A stretch of DNA of 64,000 bases, from NCBI GenBank assembly GCA_973895155.1, contig OZ316894.1, forward strand, positions 21,328,001 to 21,392,000. The letters are read 5' to 3'. The notes under the pieces are model-generated. The model worked only from the letters and a program-made list of their open reading frames with translations. It was not told the origin of the DNA and ran no database searches. Position numbers and translations under genes: made by a program. Below, one piece after another: positions 23,102 to 34,400 of this stretch (positions within the stretch are counted from its first letter, which is position 1; each line of letters begins with the position of its first letter). The stretch is from Marsupella aquatica. Lineage: Eukaryota; Marchantiophyta.

Positions 23102-24296
23102 ATACAGAGGTTTACACCTCCACTACGTACATACCACCTCAGTTGCTTTTTCTTGGCACTTGTGAATGTGATTGGACTTTTTCTAAGGATGTTGGTTGTT
23201 AGCAGCTTGCACATATGCATTGCCGGTGACTTGTATATTTTCGATACACTATGGCTACGATACTATATGTCACGACAGAGCCTCCCTGATGTGGTTCAGG
23301 CTTGAACTTCTCCTGCCCTAATAGGGTGTCTGAATCTTCGTAGTCCGGGCTACCAACGGCAAAAAGATAAGGCTGATACTACCACCAGGATGTGGCTTTC
23401 AGGCATGCATAACCAAGAGAAATTCGAGAGGGATTGTAGCCAGTTGGCCTGCCATTAGCAAAAAAGCCCAGGCAAAAAAGTGTGGTCGCCAACTCGGTCT
23501 CCCGCGCACTTTAAGTCTGCGTCCAGCCCAGCAAACTCTCCGCCCAAGGAAAAGCCTGAGTCTTGTAAGTTTGAGACGCCCTAATGCAAGATACCTCTTA
23601 GGTTAAATCTGGCCCACTAGTTTCGGCTTGGGAAAATATAACGGCCCTCCCTCTGTTCAATTCTTGTAAAGACCACCTCCCCTCTCCCCGCCCCCCCCCC
23701 AACAACAAAATAAACTTTATAGCTCAGGTACTGTAGAGTAAGGGCAGACAGCAGAGGCCCCCGGAGCAAAGGACACTGTAAATTGGGCAGGACAATTCTG
23801 GGCAGGTAATTGTAGGTCAGAGAGAGGGTCAGAGAGAAGATTTTTTTTGTCAGCGATAAAGGACAAAAACTTTCGGGCCAAGTCACAGGCCTCGAAAACC
23901 GGCCAATGATTCGGCCCTACAGTATATGATTATGCCACTGCCCGGCCATCCCGACTTTGTAACTGTACCGCCCATCTCTGTCGCTTATCCCCTAAACTGA
24001 CGGCCAGTATTGAAAGATTCTCCCAACGAAAATCTCTCTCGTCCGGATGCGGATCGTTGCGCAAAACAAATCTTTCCGGCTGCCCGGGTGGCCCACCACA
24101 TCTGGGCCTGCCCCTCCCTGCCCGCCAACGTGCGAGGAGTTTATGTGGTCCCTGTTACTTCTTTGGAGTAAAATTTCCCTTTTGACACCCAAAAATTCGA
24201 AAATGATGCTCCCATGTACCATGACACGTTTTACACCTTTACTCATTTCTTTACTCATTGACAATTTCCCTTTTTGACACCCAAAAACTCGAAAAT
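23063..24296. other. 3' flank of the Ty3/gypsy fragment, no gene
   Basis: Presumed 3' untranslated or LTR-derived sequence followed by unclassified DNA. No LTR ends were found. A C-rich run is near 23688-23700. No supported ORF. Confidence 0.4.
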
Positions 24297-24585
24297 GATG
24301 CTCCCATGACACGTATTACGCCTATACTCATAGACGCTCCCATAGACTACTAGACTTTCCACAGTCTACTCACTGACACTCCCATGGACCATGACATGTT
24401 TTACACCTTTGTTCAATGATGCTCCCATGACACGTATTACGCCTATACTCATAGACGCTCCCATAGACTACTAGACTTTCCACAGTCTACTCACTGACAC
24501 TCCCATGGACCATGACATGTTTTACACCTTTGTTCAATGATGCTCCCATGGACCATCATGTGTTTTGCACCTTTACTCATGGACA
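24297..24585. repeat. 121-bp tandem duplication plus partial unit
   Basis: GATGCTCCCATGACACG begins units at 24297 and 24418. The two 121-bp units appear identical, and a diverged partial third starts at 24539. CTCCCATG sub-motifs recur inside each unit and upstream at 24150-24300, so the unit itself grew from smaller repeats. Confidence 0.9.
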
Positions 24586-26422
24586 GCCTTTTTGTTTCCA
24601 AAAAGCTTTCAAGAGCAAAGGTTTGACACTAGACATCTCTATTGCTATTGATATTGATATTATAGGCTAGTCTTGGGCTCCTTCAAAGGTGCTTGGAGGT
24701 ATCTCTCCAACTAGTCTAATATCTCTAATTGACATGAAGAATTGAGAGTTGTGAATTTCTAAAATCACTATATCATTCACTTTCCATTCTTTGAGTTCCT
24801 TTCAGGAGTAACTATGGTCTCAGTGACCACGGGTTTCTACAGTTCCCATAATGACCCTTTGAATAGCTTTGCCATGCTTGCGGTGTGTGACCCAAATAAT
24901 AGCATCAGGGTGTGCTCCTACTTTACTTAGAAAACATTAGCTGATCAGACTAATCAACGCAAGAAAACAAAGATATTTATGAGATTGCCTACAAAGTGAA
25001 TACTTTCCCATGTTCATTTTAAAACAAGAGCCCATAGAGCCTCAATCAAATTTGCATGTGAACCTCCAATGTAGATCCAGGATACTCACTTCCAGCCTTG
25101 TGCAAAAGCCATAGTAACTTTTGGCGGTTCAGTTTACACATTGTAAGCAATTGAAATTGACCAATTTCCAAAGTGTAACAAATTGTGGTCATTATATATA
25201 GAGGACATTATGGGATATAATCCCCCAAAAATGAGAGCTTCAGCTTGAGTTTCGAGGGCCTATTATTGCCCATACTGCTCCTCCGGAAACAAGGTCTTCC
25301 TACAGCCTGAGAGATTTTCATGTTTACTAAGTTTAGTGAATTAGAGGATAATCTTCCTAAAGAGGTGATCCAAATATTGACAAGGGCATTATGCCCCATA
25401 ATGCCCTGCAAAAATACAAAGGGAAAACCAAGAAGGGCAACATGATAAGATACTTTTGGTGTGCAAGTTTGAACTTATTGAGGTTTTAGAGGTTTTGTTG
25501 TTGTTCTTGTTCTTTTGGCTCCACCTGCCCTCATTGGGAGTCTTAGTTGCCTTTTTGGCCCCCTTTCCCGTAGGGTTTTGCAGGTTATTCGTGCCAAAAA
25601 GAAATATGATAAGATACTTTACTCATAGAAACTATGGGGTACAAAAATGCTTCATAAGAGAGTGATCAGTACTTCTGACACAAAAGGGGTCCATTGGGAC
25701 ATTTTGAAAGTATGGGGTTTATCAAAGTAGGAGCTCCCAGACGGGGCCCCACCAATCATATCCATCCAGCAAACAGTGAGGTCTATCCAGGCATGTTAGC
25801 CGACTTTGGGCTTTATTATTGTAGTATTTATAGAAAAAAAGTGAGGATATTCATGTGTCAGGGCAACAAGATAATTACCACCATCATGGGCGTCACACAA
25901 TCATTTGGGGATTTGGAGTCCACCCATCAAACTTTTGTTCGTACACACACACTTCTCTATTCCCCAATTCTTTCCATGCCTTTGTGATAAATGAAGACAC
26001 TCCCATTTTAATTTTACCCAAGAGTCTCATCAACATCACAGCTTTCCTCCACTTCTCCTTCATCAATTCTTTGCCCTGACTTTCTGATAAATACTCCCAT
26101 CTGGACCCAAAAAGCTCATCAACATCACAGCTTTCGCCCACTACTGTAGTCCTTTGTCAATTCTTTTCCCTGCCACTTTCTGATAAATACCCCCAATTGT
26201 ACCCAAAAAGCGCATCATCAGCTCCATCTGCACACAGCAGAGAATCCTTTCAGCCTCGTCATCAAATCCTCATTTTCAAATTCTCCCATTTCAGAGAGGA
26301 GCAGAACCAAAAACTAGTCCTCTGATGGAGTGCTCTGATGGACTACTCCCATGAACCTTGCAATTCCATAGACCAGGTCACTGGTGACCAGAAAGGTATG
26401 AATTGTTTTAGGATGGAAAAGT
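24586..26422. other. intergenic, repeat-derived, no gene
   Basis: No supported gene. It contains the palindrome-ended element at 25205-25406 and three degenerate units of about 95 bp (25,960-26,230) sharing a GATAAAT...CTCATCAACATCACAGCTTTC block. Confidence 0.45.
25205..25406. mobile_element. candidate MITE with palindromic termini
   Basis: The left end (from about 25205) reads CATTATGGGATATAATCCCC. The right end is the perfect palindrome GGGCATTAT-GCCCC-ATAATGCCC (25384-25406). The reverse complement of the right end matches the left over about 20 bases. A related sequence with a shared interior (CCCCCAAAATGAG...) is at about 31,231-31,400. I could not establish a target duplication, so the borders are approximate. 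Confidence 0.4.
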
Positions 26423-26541
26423 GTTACTTGAGTACCAAAAAGGTTGTCTGCTGTCAATCTGGGCTTTTCTGGTCAATCTGGGCCTTTCACAGTTACTTGA
26501 GTACCAAAAAGGTTGTCTGCTGTCAATCTGGGCTTTTCTGG
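26423..26541. repeat. 50-bp perfect direct repeat
   Basis: Identical 50-bp copies at 26423-26472 and 26492-26541, separated by 19 bp. They account for the duplicated YLSTKKVVCCQSGLFW string in an otherwise meaningless frame. Confidence 0.9.
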
Positions 26542-26955
26542 GGCATTGTGTGAAAGGCTTAGGGTTATGGGGGCTTCACTTTCAGCCGAGGTAAGCTCCC
26601 AGGTAAGCTTGATTTATTGTGAGGTGAAGTTAGGTAAAGTTGATTCTATATGATAATCACCTTGACTACAGAATTGATAGCTTGATACCTTAGTAAATAG
26701 GTATGGGCAACCATTGTTCCAACCTGGTAAGTGCATCAATGTAAAGCCCAAATGCCAATGTGTGCATAAGGTATTCCCGTACCCAAACTCCCCATGCTTG
26801 TCCATGCTCACAAGTATAGTCTAAATATCAAAATTTGGTGTAACCACACAAACTATGACCTATGGCTCTAGTGTGTGCAATATGTAGTGAACCATAGACT
26901 CTGATTTTGAATTATAGTATAGACTACCCAAGACCAAATGATATTCTTTTGTGGG
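26542..26955. other. intergenic, nothing recognised
   Basis: No supported ORF, RNA gene or element boundary. Confidence 0.5.
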
Positions 26956-26958
26956 TTA

Positions 26959-27344
26959 TTGTCTCCAAAGGTTACTGGGTTGATCTATTGTAAGGTTATG
27001 TTGACCTAATCTAGTAAGATTGGGTAAAAAGGCAACCCCAATGAGGTTACTGGAACTCTCTTCACTTATGATTTTAGTGGGTTTTTAGGTTACTGGAACT
27101 ATATTTGAGCTATATATTTGAGAGATTGTACAGTGCATTGAGAAACTACAGGATTCATTCCTAATTTTTCCAAGATATAATGATTAGCATCCAACAGTGC
27201 CTATTTCAGGAGGTAGCAAAAACCCCAGAAACCACTTGCATTTTGGCATATCAGCCTTGCTATATACAGTATAAACAAAGGGAACTCCTTACGCTGTATT
27301 TAATGTATACAGTAAGGAAATATAGTACACCAACGGAAATGCTC
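26959..27344. mobile_element. Harbinger-type MITE, unnested family member
   Basis: A 386-bp element flanked by TTA (26956-26958 and 27345-27347). The right end is the complement of GAGCATTTCCGTTGGTG; the left end begins TTGTCTCCAAAGG. Its interior, from GGTTACTGGGTTG through CAACCCCAATGAG to CAGGAGGTA, matches the outer parts of the composite element at 28424-29315, so it serves as the uninterrupted reference copy. Confidence 0.75.
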
Positions 27345-27530
27345 TTATTGGATTAATGCGCCACTTGTCTTTTTATTCCAAGGCGATGTGTGTGGTAAAA
27401 GACGTAGTGGGGACAAACCTAAGGACAAATTGAGAACTTTATGATTCTGAACCTTTTTGTGGGTGAACTTTTAACTGAGTAGGTTAACTTTTGTATTTCT
27501 GAAAGAGCTGTAATAAAAATGACTAGAGTA

Positions 27531-27669
27531 GCCCAGAGAGACATGGCTGTGTGGCAGCTCATTAGAGTAGTGACTCACAGGTCTTGGATTCAAATGTTGT
27601 GATTGACTCTGTCACACAATAGCCTGATTACCCGTTCCTTAAAAATAATAAATAAATAATAATAAATTT
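27531..27669 (+). mobile_element. tRNA-derived SINE (copy 2)
   Basis: Same family as 8177-8307. The A box is TGGCTGTGTGG (27544-27554) and the B box GGATTCAAATG (27586-27596), followed by a TTGTGATTGACT body and a long A/T tail (27640-27669). The degenerate boxes point to an older copy than the first. Confidence 0.75.
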
Positions 27670-28420
27670 ATACTCTTTTCCGTTATCTTTGCATACCTAA
27701 TATTTTTCACCTTTTAGATTTGTCTTATTCAGAGTCATTATACATTTTGTCCTTATTTGAGTTACTCTCTAGAGTCTTCACTCTGGACAGTAGCCCTGAA
27801 AAGTGCTTCTGTTTGGGATTATATAGTAAGATTTACTCTTAAAAAAAAGTTAAATGACTAGTTTGGTGAAATTTAAAGGAAATTTTACCAATTTACTCCA
27901 CAAGTCACCAAATCAAATAAACTTCAAATTTTAGAAAAACTCCTCAAAGTTCTCATGAAACCAAGTTGTCCTCATGCCAGCACCCAGGCAGTAGCCATTG
28001 GAAGTAGTAAAGAATAACACCTTTGCTATGTTGTGCAATATATGATATGATATGAGCGCTGTTGCGCATCAACCACAAGCCACAACCACTCTGAAAAATA
28101 AGGGAGGCCTTTGCCTAGAGGAGACAGCGCATGGTTATTTTTGTAAATATCAAAATTGACAAGTAATACAAAGCATAGCAAAGGACAACTTTGCCTAGAG
28201 GAATTTGCATGGCTATTTCAGTAAAGGCCTCACTGGAGCAGTCCAAAATGGATGCTGGAGGGCTGCCATTTAGACTCCTCCAAACACTGGAGAATTTCAA
28301 ATTGGTCCTAGTGATGACCAAGATTTTTGAACTTTAGTGTCAAGTGAACCAGAGATTGCCTCATTTTTCTATTTGCTCTACTATCTCCACACGAGAAAAT
28401 TGTCCCTTAATTTCTCTTGA
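27670..28420. other. intergenic, nothing recognised
   Basis: AT-rich DNA without a supported gene, RNA or element boundary. Confidence 0.5.
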
Positions 28421-28581
28421 TAAGAGCATGTACACCGGTTACTGGGTTGGTCTACTGTAACGCTATATTGACCAAACCTAGTAAGGTTGATAAAAAAGGC
28501 AACCCCAATGAGTTATTCACTTGTGAGCAAACTGGGTTTTTTGGTTACTAGATGTGTATATGAGCTGCTGTATAGCGCATA

Positions 28582-28749
28582 ACGGCATGTCAAAGCACAA
28601 TTGTGCCTGAGTTACGGCTCTGGACATAAAACGCACTTATGGCCAGGACAAAATCATTATAAGTGACCAAAATACATACCCCATAAGGGTTGTACATCCA
28701 AAAAAATTAAGTTGTAACCAAGGTGTTAAGGGAGAACTTTGACACGTCC
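28582..28749. mobile_element. 168-bp MITE, TA target duplication (copy 2, nested)
   Basis: Same family and same length as 3549-3716. TA flanks at 28580-28581 and 28750-28751. Termini are ACGGCATGTCAAAG and, inverted, GGACGTGTCAAAG. It is inserted inside the Harbinger-type element. Confidence 0.75.
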
Positions 28750-28818
28750 TATTGACTAAACACAAGATTCATTACTTGGTTCTCCAAGATCTAATGATTA
28801 GTATCTAATGGTGTCTAT

Positions 28819-29178
28819 TGTTGAGCATAGACGACAATTGCAACGATAAACCCATGAACCATCCAACGCACAAGTGTCGACATAGAGAGATATGTGATTC
28901 ACCTCCACATGAGGCTACATCCACGAGAACACACAAGAGTTTTACTGCATTCTAGGTCGACCGGCCATACCAAGCATCCACAGCACAAGCTCTCCCTATC
29001 TCTCAACTGGCTCCATAACAATGAACCTGAGTTCCTACTATCCAAACACTACTATCCAAGCAAACACTGCTTGGGTAAACTGTGTGTGCAACATGACTAA
29101 CTTAATCTAGTCTACAAATTAAGGTTAGCCCTAATTGTGGTACAATCGTAACTTTAGATCTAAGAGTAAATCCTAACA
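28819..29178. mobile_element. solo LTR nested in a MITE
   Basis: A 360-bp segment starting TGTTGAGC and ending CCTAACA (TGTT...AACA ends), flanked by TCTAT (28814-28818) and CCTAT (29179-29183), a 5-bp duplication with one mismatch. It splits a MITE sequence that is continuous in the relative at 26959-27344. A solo LTR left after recombination between LTRs explains all of this; Ty1/copia origin is a guess. Confidence 0.7.
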
Positions 29179-29318
29179 CCTATGTCAGGAGGTATTAAAA
29201 AACCCGACCATTGGTCTTGCTTTTTGACATATCCTTGCTATGTACAATAGACAAAAAATGACAATTCTTTACAATGTATATAGTAAGCAAATAGCCTACA
29301 CCATTGGAGATGCTCTAA

Positions 29319-29960
29319 AGAGTTTCTAATTGCAAACTAATGTTTTTGGTCAGGACTTAAATGATTTGAACAAGCATTCATGGGAAACTCATTTATTGCT
29401 ATGTATTGGGCCCTGCCATCAATGCTGCCCGTGATAGTGCACTGCCCATGGTGCAAAGATGATGAAGACATAAGGGTATATGTTCTCAAATTTTTGAATA
29501 CTACCTAAGGTAACAGATCCACATGAATGTAGAGTTTGCTTGACATTAGCAAGGGTAGCCCCGCCAGAGCAAGTGAGGTTTGAGTTAAGCTTTGTAAGCC
29601 AACCAGCTTTTGCACAAATCCCCATCCCCAAGTGGAATCCATGAAAACCTTTTGAACACAAAAGACTTGGTACCTGGAAAAATTAGAGGTCCTAAATGGA
29701 CACAGGCAAGCTAGCAGCATCTAAGGGTGGGACCTAAAGCTGTTGGAGTTTCCCATGAACGGCCCACCCGAAAATCAGCTGTCCACCTAAATCTTGAAAC
29801 ACCCTTCAAATGTCACTTCTAAGGTTCACCCCACAATAGGGACAATGTTTCCTTGAAAAGGAAAAGGTGGTGGAAAAGGGGCTATTAATATTATACTCTC
29901 TGCTTTGGGTGATACTGGCTCATTTATTTCCTCTTGTTTGTAGGGCTGAGGTGTTGGTTT
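29319..29960. other. intergenic, nothing recognised
   Basis: No supported gene, RNA or element boundary in this stretch. Confidence 0.5.
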
Positions 29961-31135
29961 TAGGGCTTATAGACAAATTCCTTTTCAAAACTCTCCTATG
30001 CAATTTACTCCATAGCTTTACCAAACTTTTCAGTTTGTTGCTCAGTAGGCTTTAGTTCTTTTGTGCAGTGTGTGTAGTGTTTTCGGCTTGGGTGCTGGGC
30101 CCTGTTTGTGTTTTTTGCCTGGGTGGCTTTCGTCTCCTTGCGTGATTTGGACGGGTCTCTGCTCCCACCTTGAAAAAAGAAGAAGCTCTTTTGCCTATGT
30201 CGGGACTCTTGGCTTTTTTCTTGGGTCTTTCCTTGGACTTTTCCCCTTTATTGGGTGTCCGGCCTTTGGGATGCTGTCTCCCAGTTAGGCATCAGGCATT
30301 CACGCTTCTTAGTAGGGCCAATGTGTTTTAGGGCTTCTAGACAAATTTCTCTTTAGGACCCTCCTATGTGATTTACTCCCCTGCTTCACCACACTTTTTG
30401 GTTTGTTGCTCACTAGGCTTAGTTCTTTTGCCATTGTAGGGGAGTGCGTTTTTTTCCCTCTTTGGTCTTCTTGGGTTTCCTTGGATTTCTCCCTTTTCTT
30501 GGGCGTCTGGCTTTGCAATCCTGTCTCTCAGTTAGATCAGGCATTCACTATTCCTAGTAAGGCCAAGGTGTTTTGGGGGCTGCTAGACAAATTTCTCTTA
30601 GCTACCCTCCTACGTGATTACCTCCATAGCTTTGCCAGGCTTTTCAGTTCTCAGTGTTCTTTAGTTCTTTTGCAGTTGTTGAGGACTCTCAGACCTATTG
30701 GTTCTTTGGTTTATTTGGATTTTCCCTGTTTTTCTTCTTGTTTATTGGGTGTCCAGCCTTTGGGATCCTGTCCCCCATTCGATATCACCCATTCACTATT
30801 CTTAGTAGGGGAAAGGCTGTTTGTTTTAGGGCTCCTACACAAATTACTCTTCATGACCTCCTATGTGATTTATATTCTATAGCTTTACCATGCTTCTATA
30901 CTATTCTTAGTAGGGCCAAGGGTGTTTGTTTTAGGGTTTCTAGACAAACTACTCTTCTTGACCTCCTATGTGGTTTATTCTATAGCTTAACCACGATTTT
31001 AGTTTGTTGCTCACTAGGTTTTGTTTTGAGGTTGTTAGTGACTCTCTGGCCTTTTGGCTTTTTGGTCTTCTTGGGCTTTCCCTTATTTTCTCCACCTTAT
31101 TAGGTCTCCTGCCTTTGGGATTGTATCTCCAGGTT
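29961..31135. repeat. degenerate tandem repeat, five units
   Basis: A landmark TAGGGCTTCTAGACAAAT (or close variant) recurs at about 29961, 30329, 30574, 30823 and 30931. It is followed each time by CTCCTATGTGATTTA, a TTGTTGCTCACTAGG block and a TTATTGGGTGTCC-TTTGGGAT-CTGTCTC block. Full units are about 245-370 bp and the last is short. Pyrimidine-rich reading frames inside (Leu/Phe/Ser-rich) are by-products. The repeat's class is unknown. Confidence 0.7.
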
Positions 31136-32120
31136 GAGCTTGTTTTGTTTATTGGCATCTGATAAATAAATAGAAATAGATAGAAAGATATGTGACAGTG
31201 TGTATGAGTATAGCATTGTCTTGTTTACAGAGCATGATGTGCCATAGCAGCCCCCAAAATGAGGGTTTTAGCTCAAGCTTTGAGGGGCTGTTTTGCCCAG
31301 AATGCCTTAGCTAGTAGCAGGAAGTTGATACACTTAATGGCCTAAGAGATTAAAAAAGTTTTTAGTAAAAGTAGAGGTGAAGTTTCACAATGCGCCGATA
31401 GAATCTTATTGTCCTGACTCATAAAATTTGAAAGAGAAAGTACATTTGTTCATTGTATTTAGTGTTATATACAGGGTTATATAGAATTGGTAAGTTTTAC
31501 ATCCCACTCTATTCTCGCTTGCATTGGATCAAACCTAAACACTGGTGTTTGTTCCTTGTTGTAAACATTATTGTTCCTTCTTGTGACCAAATGTGAGGTG
31601 TGACAGCAACTGATGCGAGGGACTTCGAATAGAAGATTGTGTTAAGAGAATTAGTGGGAATCCAACTGATACTACGGATTTAGAAATGAAAAGAGTGATA
31701 GCAAATTAGTGTGAACCCAACTGATGCTAGAAAAGGAACAGTGCTAGAGAATTAGTGGGTACCCTACAGATGCTAGGGATTTAGAAAAGAAAATAGTGTT
31801 AGAGAATTAGTGGGAAGAAAGTGACACTAATCTTGAGCAGAACACTACATTCTTTACTCTCCAATTAGTGCGTATAACACTATTTAGGGAGATCATTCTA
31901 GGTAACTAGCAATTGTATATTTATAATTTCCCCAAGTTTTAAGCTTCTCTTGGTGTCAATGATAAATATCATTGTGCCAAAGAACAACAGTGCCAAACCT
32001 GGAGAGAGTAACCCAAAGGCTGAAAAAACGCAAAGAAGGGGGGAAAGGGAAAGACCCAAACAAGGCCCAAGAGCAAAAGAACCAACAACAGCAAACGAAC
32101 TATAAAAGCCTACAAAAGAA
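31136..32120. other. intergenic, nothing certain
   Basis: Contains a diverged relative of the palindrome-ended element (about 31,231-31,400) and a degenerate GAATTAGTGGG-type repeat at 31,650-31,820. No supported gene. Confidence 0.4.
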
Positions 32121-32352
32121 CAAAGAAGACAAACTATATATAATAATGCCAAAGTACAAAACTGCTAAACCCTGAACAAAGAAGACTAAAACTATATATA
32201 ATAATGCCAAAGTATAAAAATGGGAAACCCTGAACAAAGAAGACTACAACTCTATATAATATAATGCCAAAGTACAAAAATGGGAAACCCTGAACAAAAA
32301 AGACTAAAACTATAAACAATAATGCCAAAGTACAGAAATGTGAAACCCTGAG
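32121..32352. repeat. tandem repeat, ~58 bp x 4
   Basis: Units begin CAAAGAAGAC (or CAAAAAAGAC) at 32121, 32177, 32235 and 32295. Each contains ATAATGCCAAAGTA and AAACCCTGAA. Confidence 0.85.
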
Positions 32353-32389
32353 ACAGGTCCCAAAGGAAAAGCAACCCAATAAAGGAAAG

Positions 32390-32697
32390 GAAGAGGGAAA
32401 GGGCCCCCCAAAAGACCCAAGAGGCCAAACAAGACAAGGGGTACCCACAACAACGACGACAAACCCCTCTAAAACCCTACTCGAAGATGAAGAGGGGAAA
32501 GGGTCCCCCAAAAGACCTAAGAGGCCAAGGAAGGCACGGGGTACCCCACAACACCTAAGAGAAACCCCACCAATAAAACCCTACTCAAAGAGGAAGTGGG
32601 GAAAGGGCCCCCAAAAAGACCAAGAGACCAAACAAAGCAAGGGGTACCCCACAACAACCACGACAAACCCCACTTAAAACCCTACTCCACAGAACAT
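32390..32697. repeat. tandem repeat, ~102 bp x 3
   Basis: Three units with GGGAAAGGGCCCCCCAAAAGACC (variants) at about 32394, 32493 and 32597, each continuing to GGGGTACCC and AAACCCTACTC. Read on the minus strand it resembles the pyrimidine-rich repeat at 29.96-31.13 kb. Confidence 0.8.
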
Positions 32698-32782
32698 TGA
32701 AAAGCCTGGTAAAGCGTGGTAAAGAGTCTCGATGATTGCCCGTGTTTCCAGGGTCTATAGTCACACGTTTGCTGCACACACA

Positions 32783-33480
32783 GAAGGCGAAGACTTCGTC
32801 CTCGTCCATTCGGACTTCACGGACACGAAGAACTCATGCTCTTTGTTTGTTTTCTCTCGAACTTCATTCTGTTCCATTCCACTTGCCGAGTCACATTTTG
32901 ACTCATCGTCTATTCGGATTTCACGGATATAAAAAATCTATGCTCTTTTATGTGTTCGCTCTTGAATTTCGTTCTGTTGCATTCCACTTGCCGAGTCACA
33001 TTTTGACTCGTCGTCTGTTCGGATTTCACGGATAGCAAAAATCTATACTCTTAACGTGTTCGCTCTTGAATTTCGTTCTGTTCCGTTCCACTTGCCGAGT
33101 CACATTTTGACTCATTGTCTATTCGGATTTCACGGATACCAAAAATCTATGCTCTTTACGTGTTCGCACTTGAATTTCGTTCTGTTCCGTTCCGCTTGCC
33201 GAGTCACATTTTGACTCCTCGTCTATTCGGATTTCACGGATACCAGAAATCTATGCGCTTTACGTGTTCGCTCTTGAATTTCGTTCTGTTCCATTCCACT
33301 CGCCGAGTCACATTTTCCAGACAACCAGGCGCCATCCGCTCCTCCCATCCATCTCCTGCGCCGTTCCATTCCATTCCACTCCACTTGCCCTCTCGCAGGG
33401 TCACATTTTGCACATTCCATTCCATTCCACTCTACTTGCCCTCGCGCCGAGTCACATTTTTGCACAAAACCAGGCGCAAT
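32783..33480. repeat. tandem repeat, 104 bp x 5, with short tail units
   Basis: GCCGAGTCACATTTT occurs at 32885, 32990, 33094, 33198 and 33302 (spacing 105, 104, 104, 104). Each unit holds GTCTATTCGGATTTCACGGATA and CTTGAATTTCGTTCTGTTCC. From 33303 the array decays into short units of ATTCCATTCCACT...GTCACATTTT. A spacing of 104 is not divisible by three, so it is not coding. Confidence 0.9.
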
Positions 33481-34400
33481 TGACAAGGGGGGTCGGACCA
33501 TGGCGCCATCGATCCATGGCCTAAAGTGCACAACAATGTCAGATTCACTGACGCAGCTCCACCATAAGATATGGAACACAATTAGCATACAAACTTCAAC
33601 AGACCTGTACATATTCCCAGTTCCGAAGCAACTGTGGACTCAGAACCTACAGTAGCTAAAAGAGCAAGACTTCAAGCCAAGGACAGGACCGAAACAAATG
33701 CAAGCCGACAACAAATTGATGTTCTAACTGTAATCGGTGTAATAACAACGAGTTGGACACGGTCAACCACAATTATCCGGAATGGCCGTGAAGGAGTCCC
33801 TGAATGAGAATACTGCAGTACGACTTACAGAATTGCTTGAAAGTATCAGACGTAATTAAGTGTCATAATTGCTTTGAAAGTCTTTCGTCACATTTCTGTG
33901 CGTAACAGGGTATCAGAACTTTCTCGGCCCATAGAGCTAATTGTTGGGATAAGCCCCTACATGCTCTAATCTGAACCTTTCAATTGGCAGCCGACACCAT
34001 GGGAGGGAATCTTTTACAGTGGCAATAAAATGCTCTAACCCACCACTACGTGAAACAGGGGACTAAGGACATGAGCACATTTTCGGGAGAATACTTACTC
34101 CCATCCCGAAAATCGATGTTTCAAAACCCAGAGCGATTCAAAGACAAAGAAAATTCTATGTACAGGCTCCTAGACTTTACTATCTTTCACTTGCAGGCCA
34201 TGAGTTGATGGCCTCCATTATTTCAAAGAATTCTTCTCTTCCATATGGTACACACTGCAGCCGATTTGATTGCAATACCTTCTCTGTGCCAAATCTCAAG
34301 CATATATACAGGATATAGCGAGATCTGAACTCGTAACCCTAAAACCCTTCAGTCCTATCGCCTGTCGGGTCCTCTAGATGAACTCAGCGACAGCGGCGGG
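33481..34400. other. 3' flank of POL2, no gene recognised
   Basis: Presumably includes the 3'UTR of the minus-strand polymerase gene next to 34401. No supported ORF, RNA gene or element boundary. Confidence 0.45.

Larger units (their letters stand above)
28424..29315. mobile_element. Harbinger-type MITE carrying two nested insertions
   Basis: Outer element with TAA on both sides (28421-28423 and 29316-29318), left end GAGCATG... and right end the complement of GAGCATCTCCAATGG. It is 892 bp long. Removing the nested 168-bp MITE (with its TA) and the 360-bp solo LTR (with its 5-bp duplication) leaves about 357 bp, close to the 386-bp uninterrupted relative at 26959-27344. The interior segments line up with that copy in the same order. 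Confidence 0.8.

Noticed and set aside
29867-31103. Leu/Phe-rich membrane-like ORFs
   Set aside because: Hydrophobicity comes from TTT/CTT-rich repeat units; the same repeats are non-coding elsewhere in the window.
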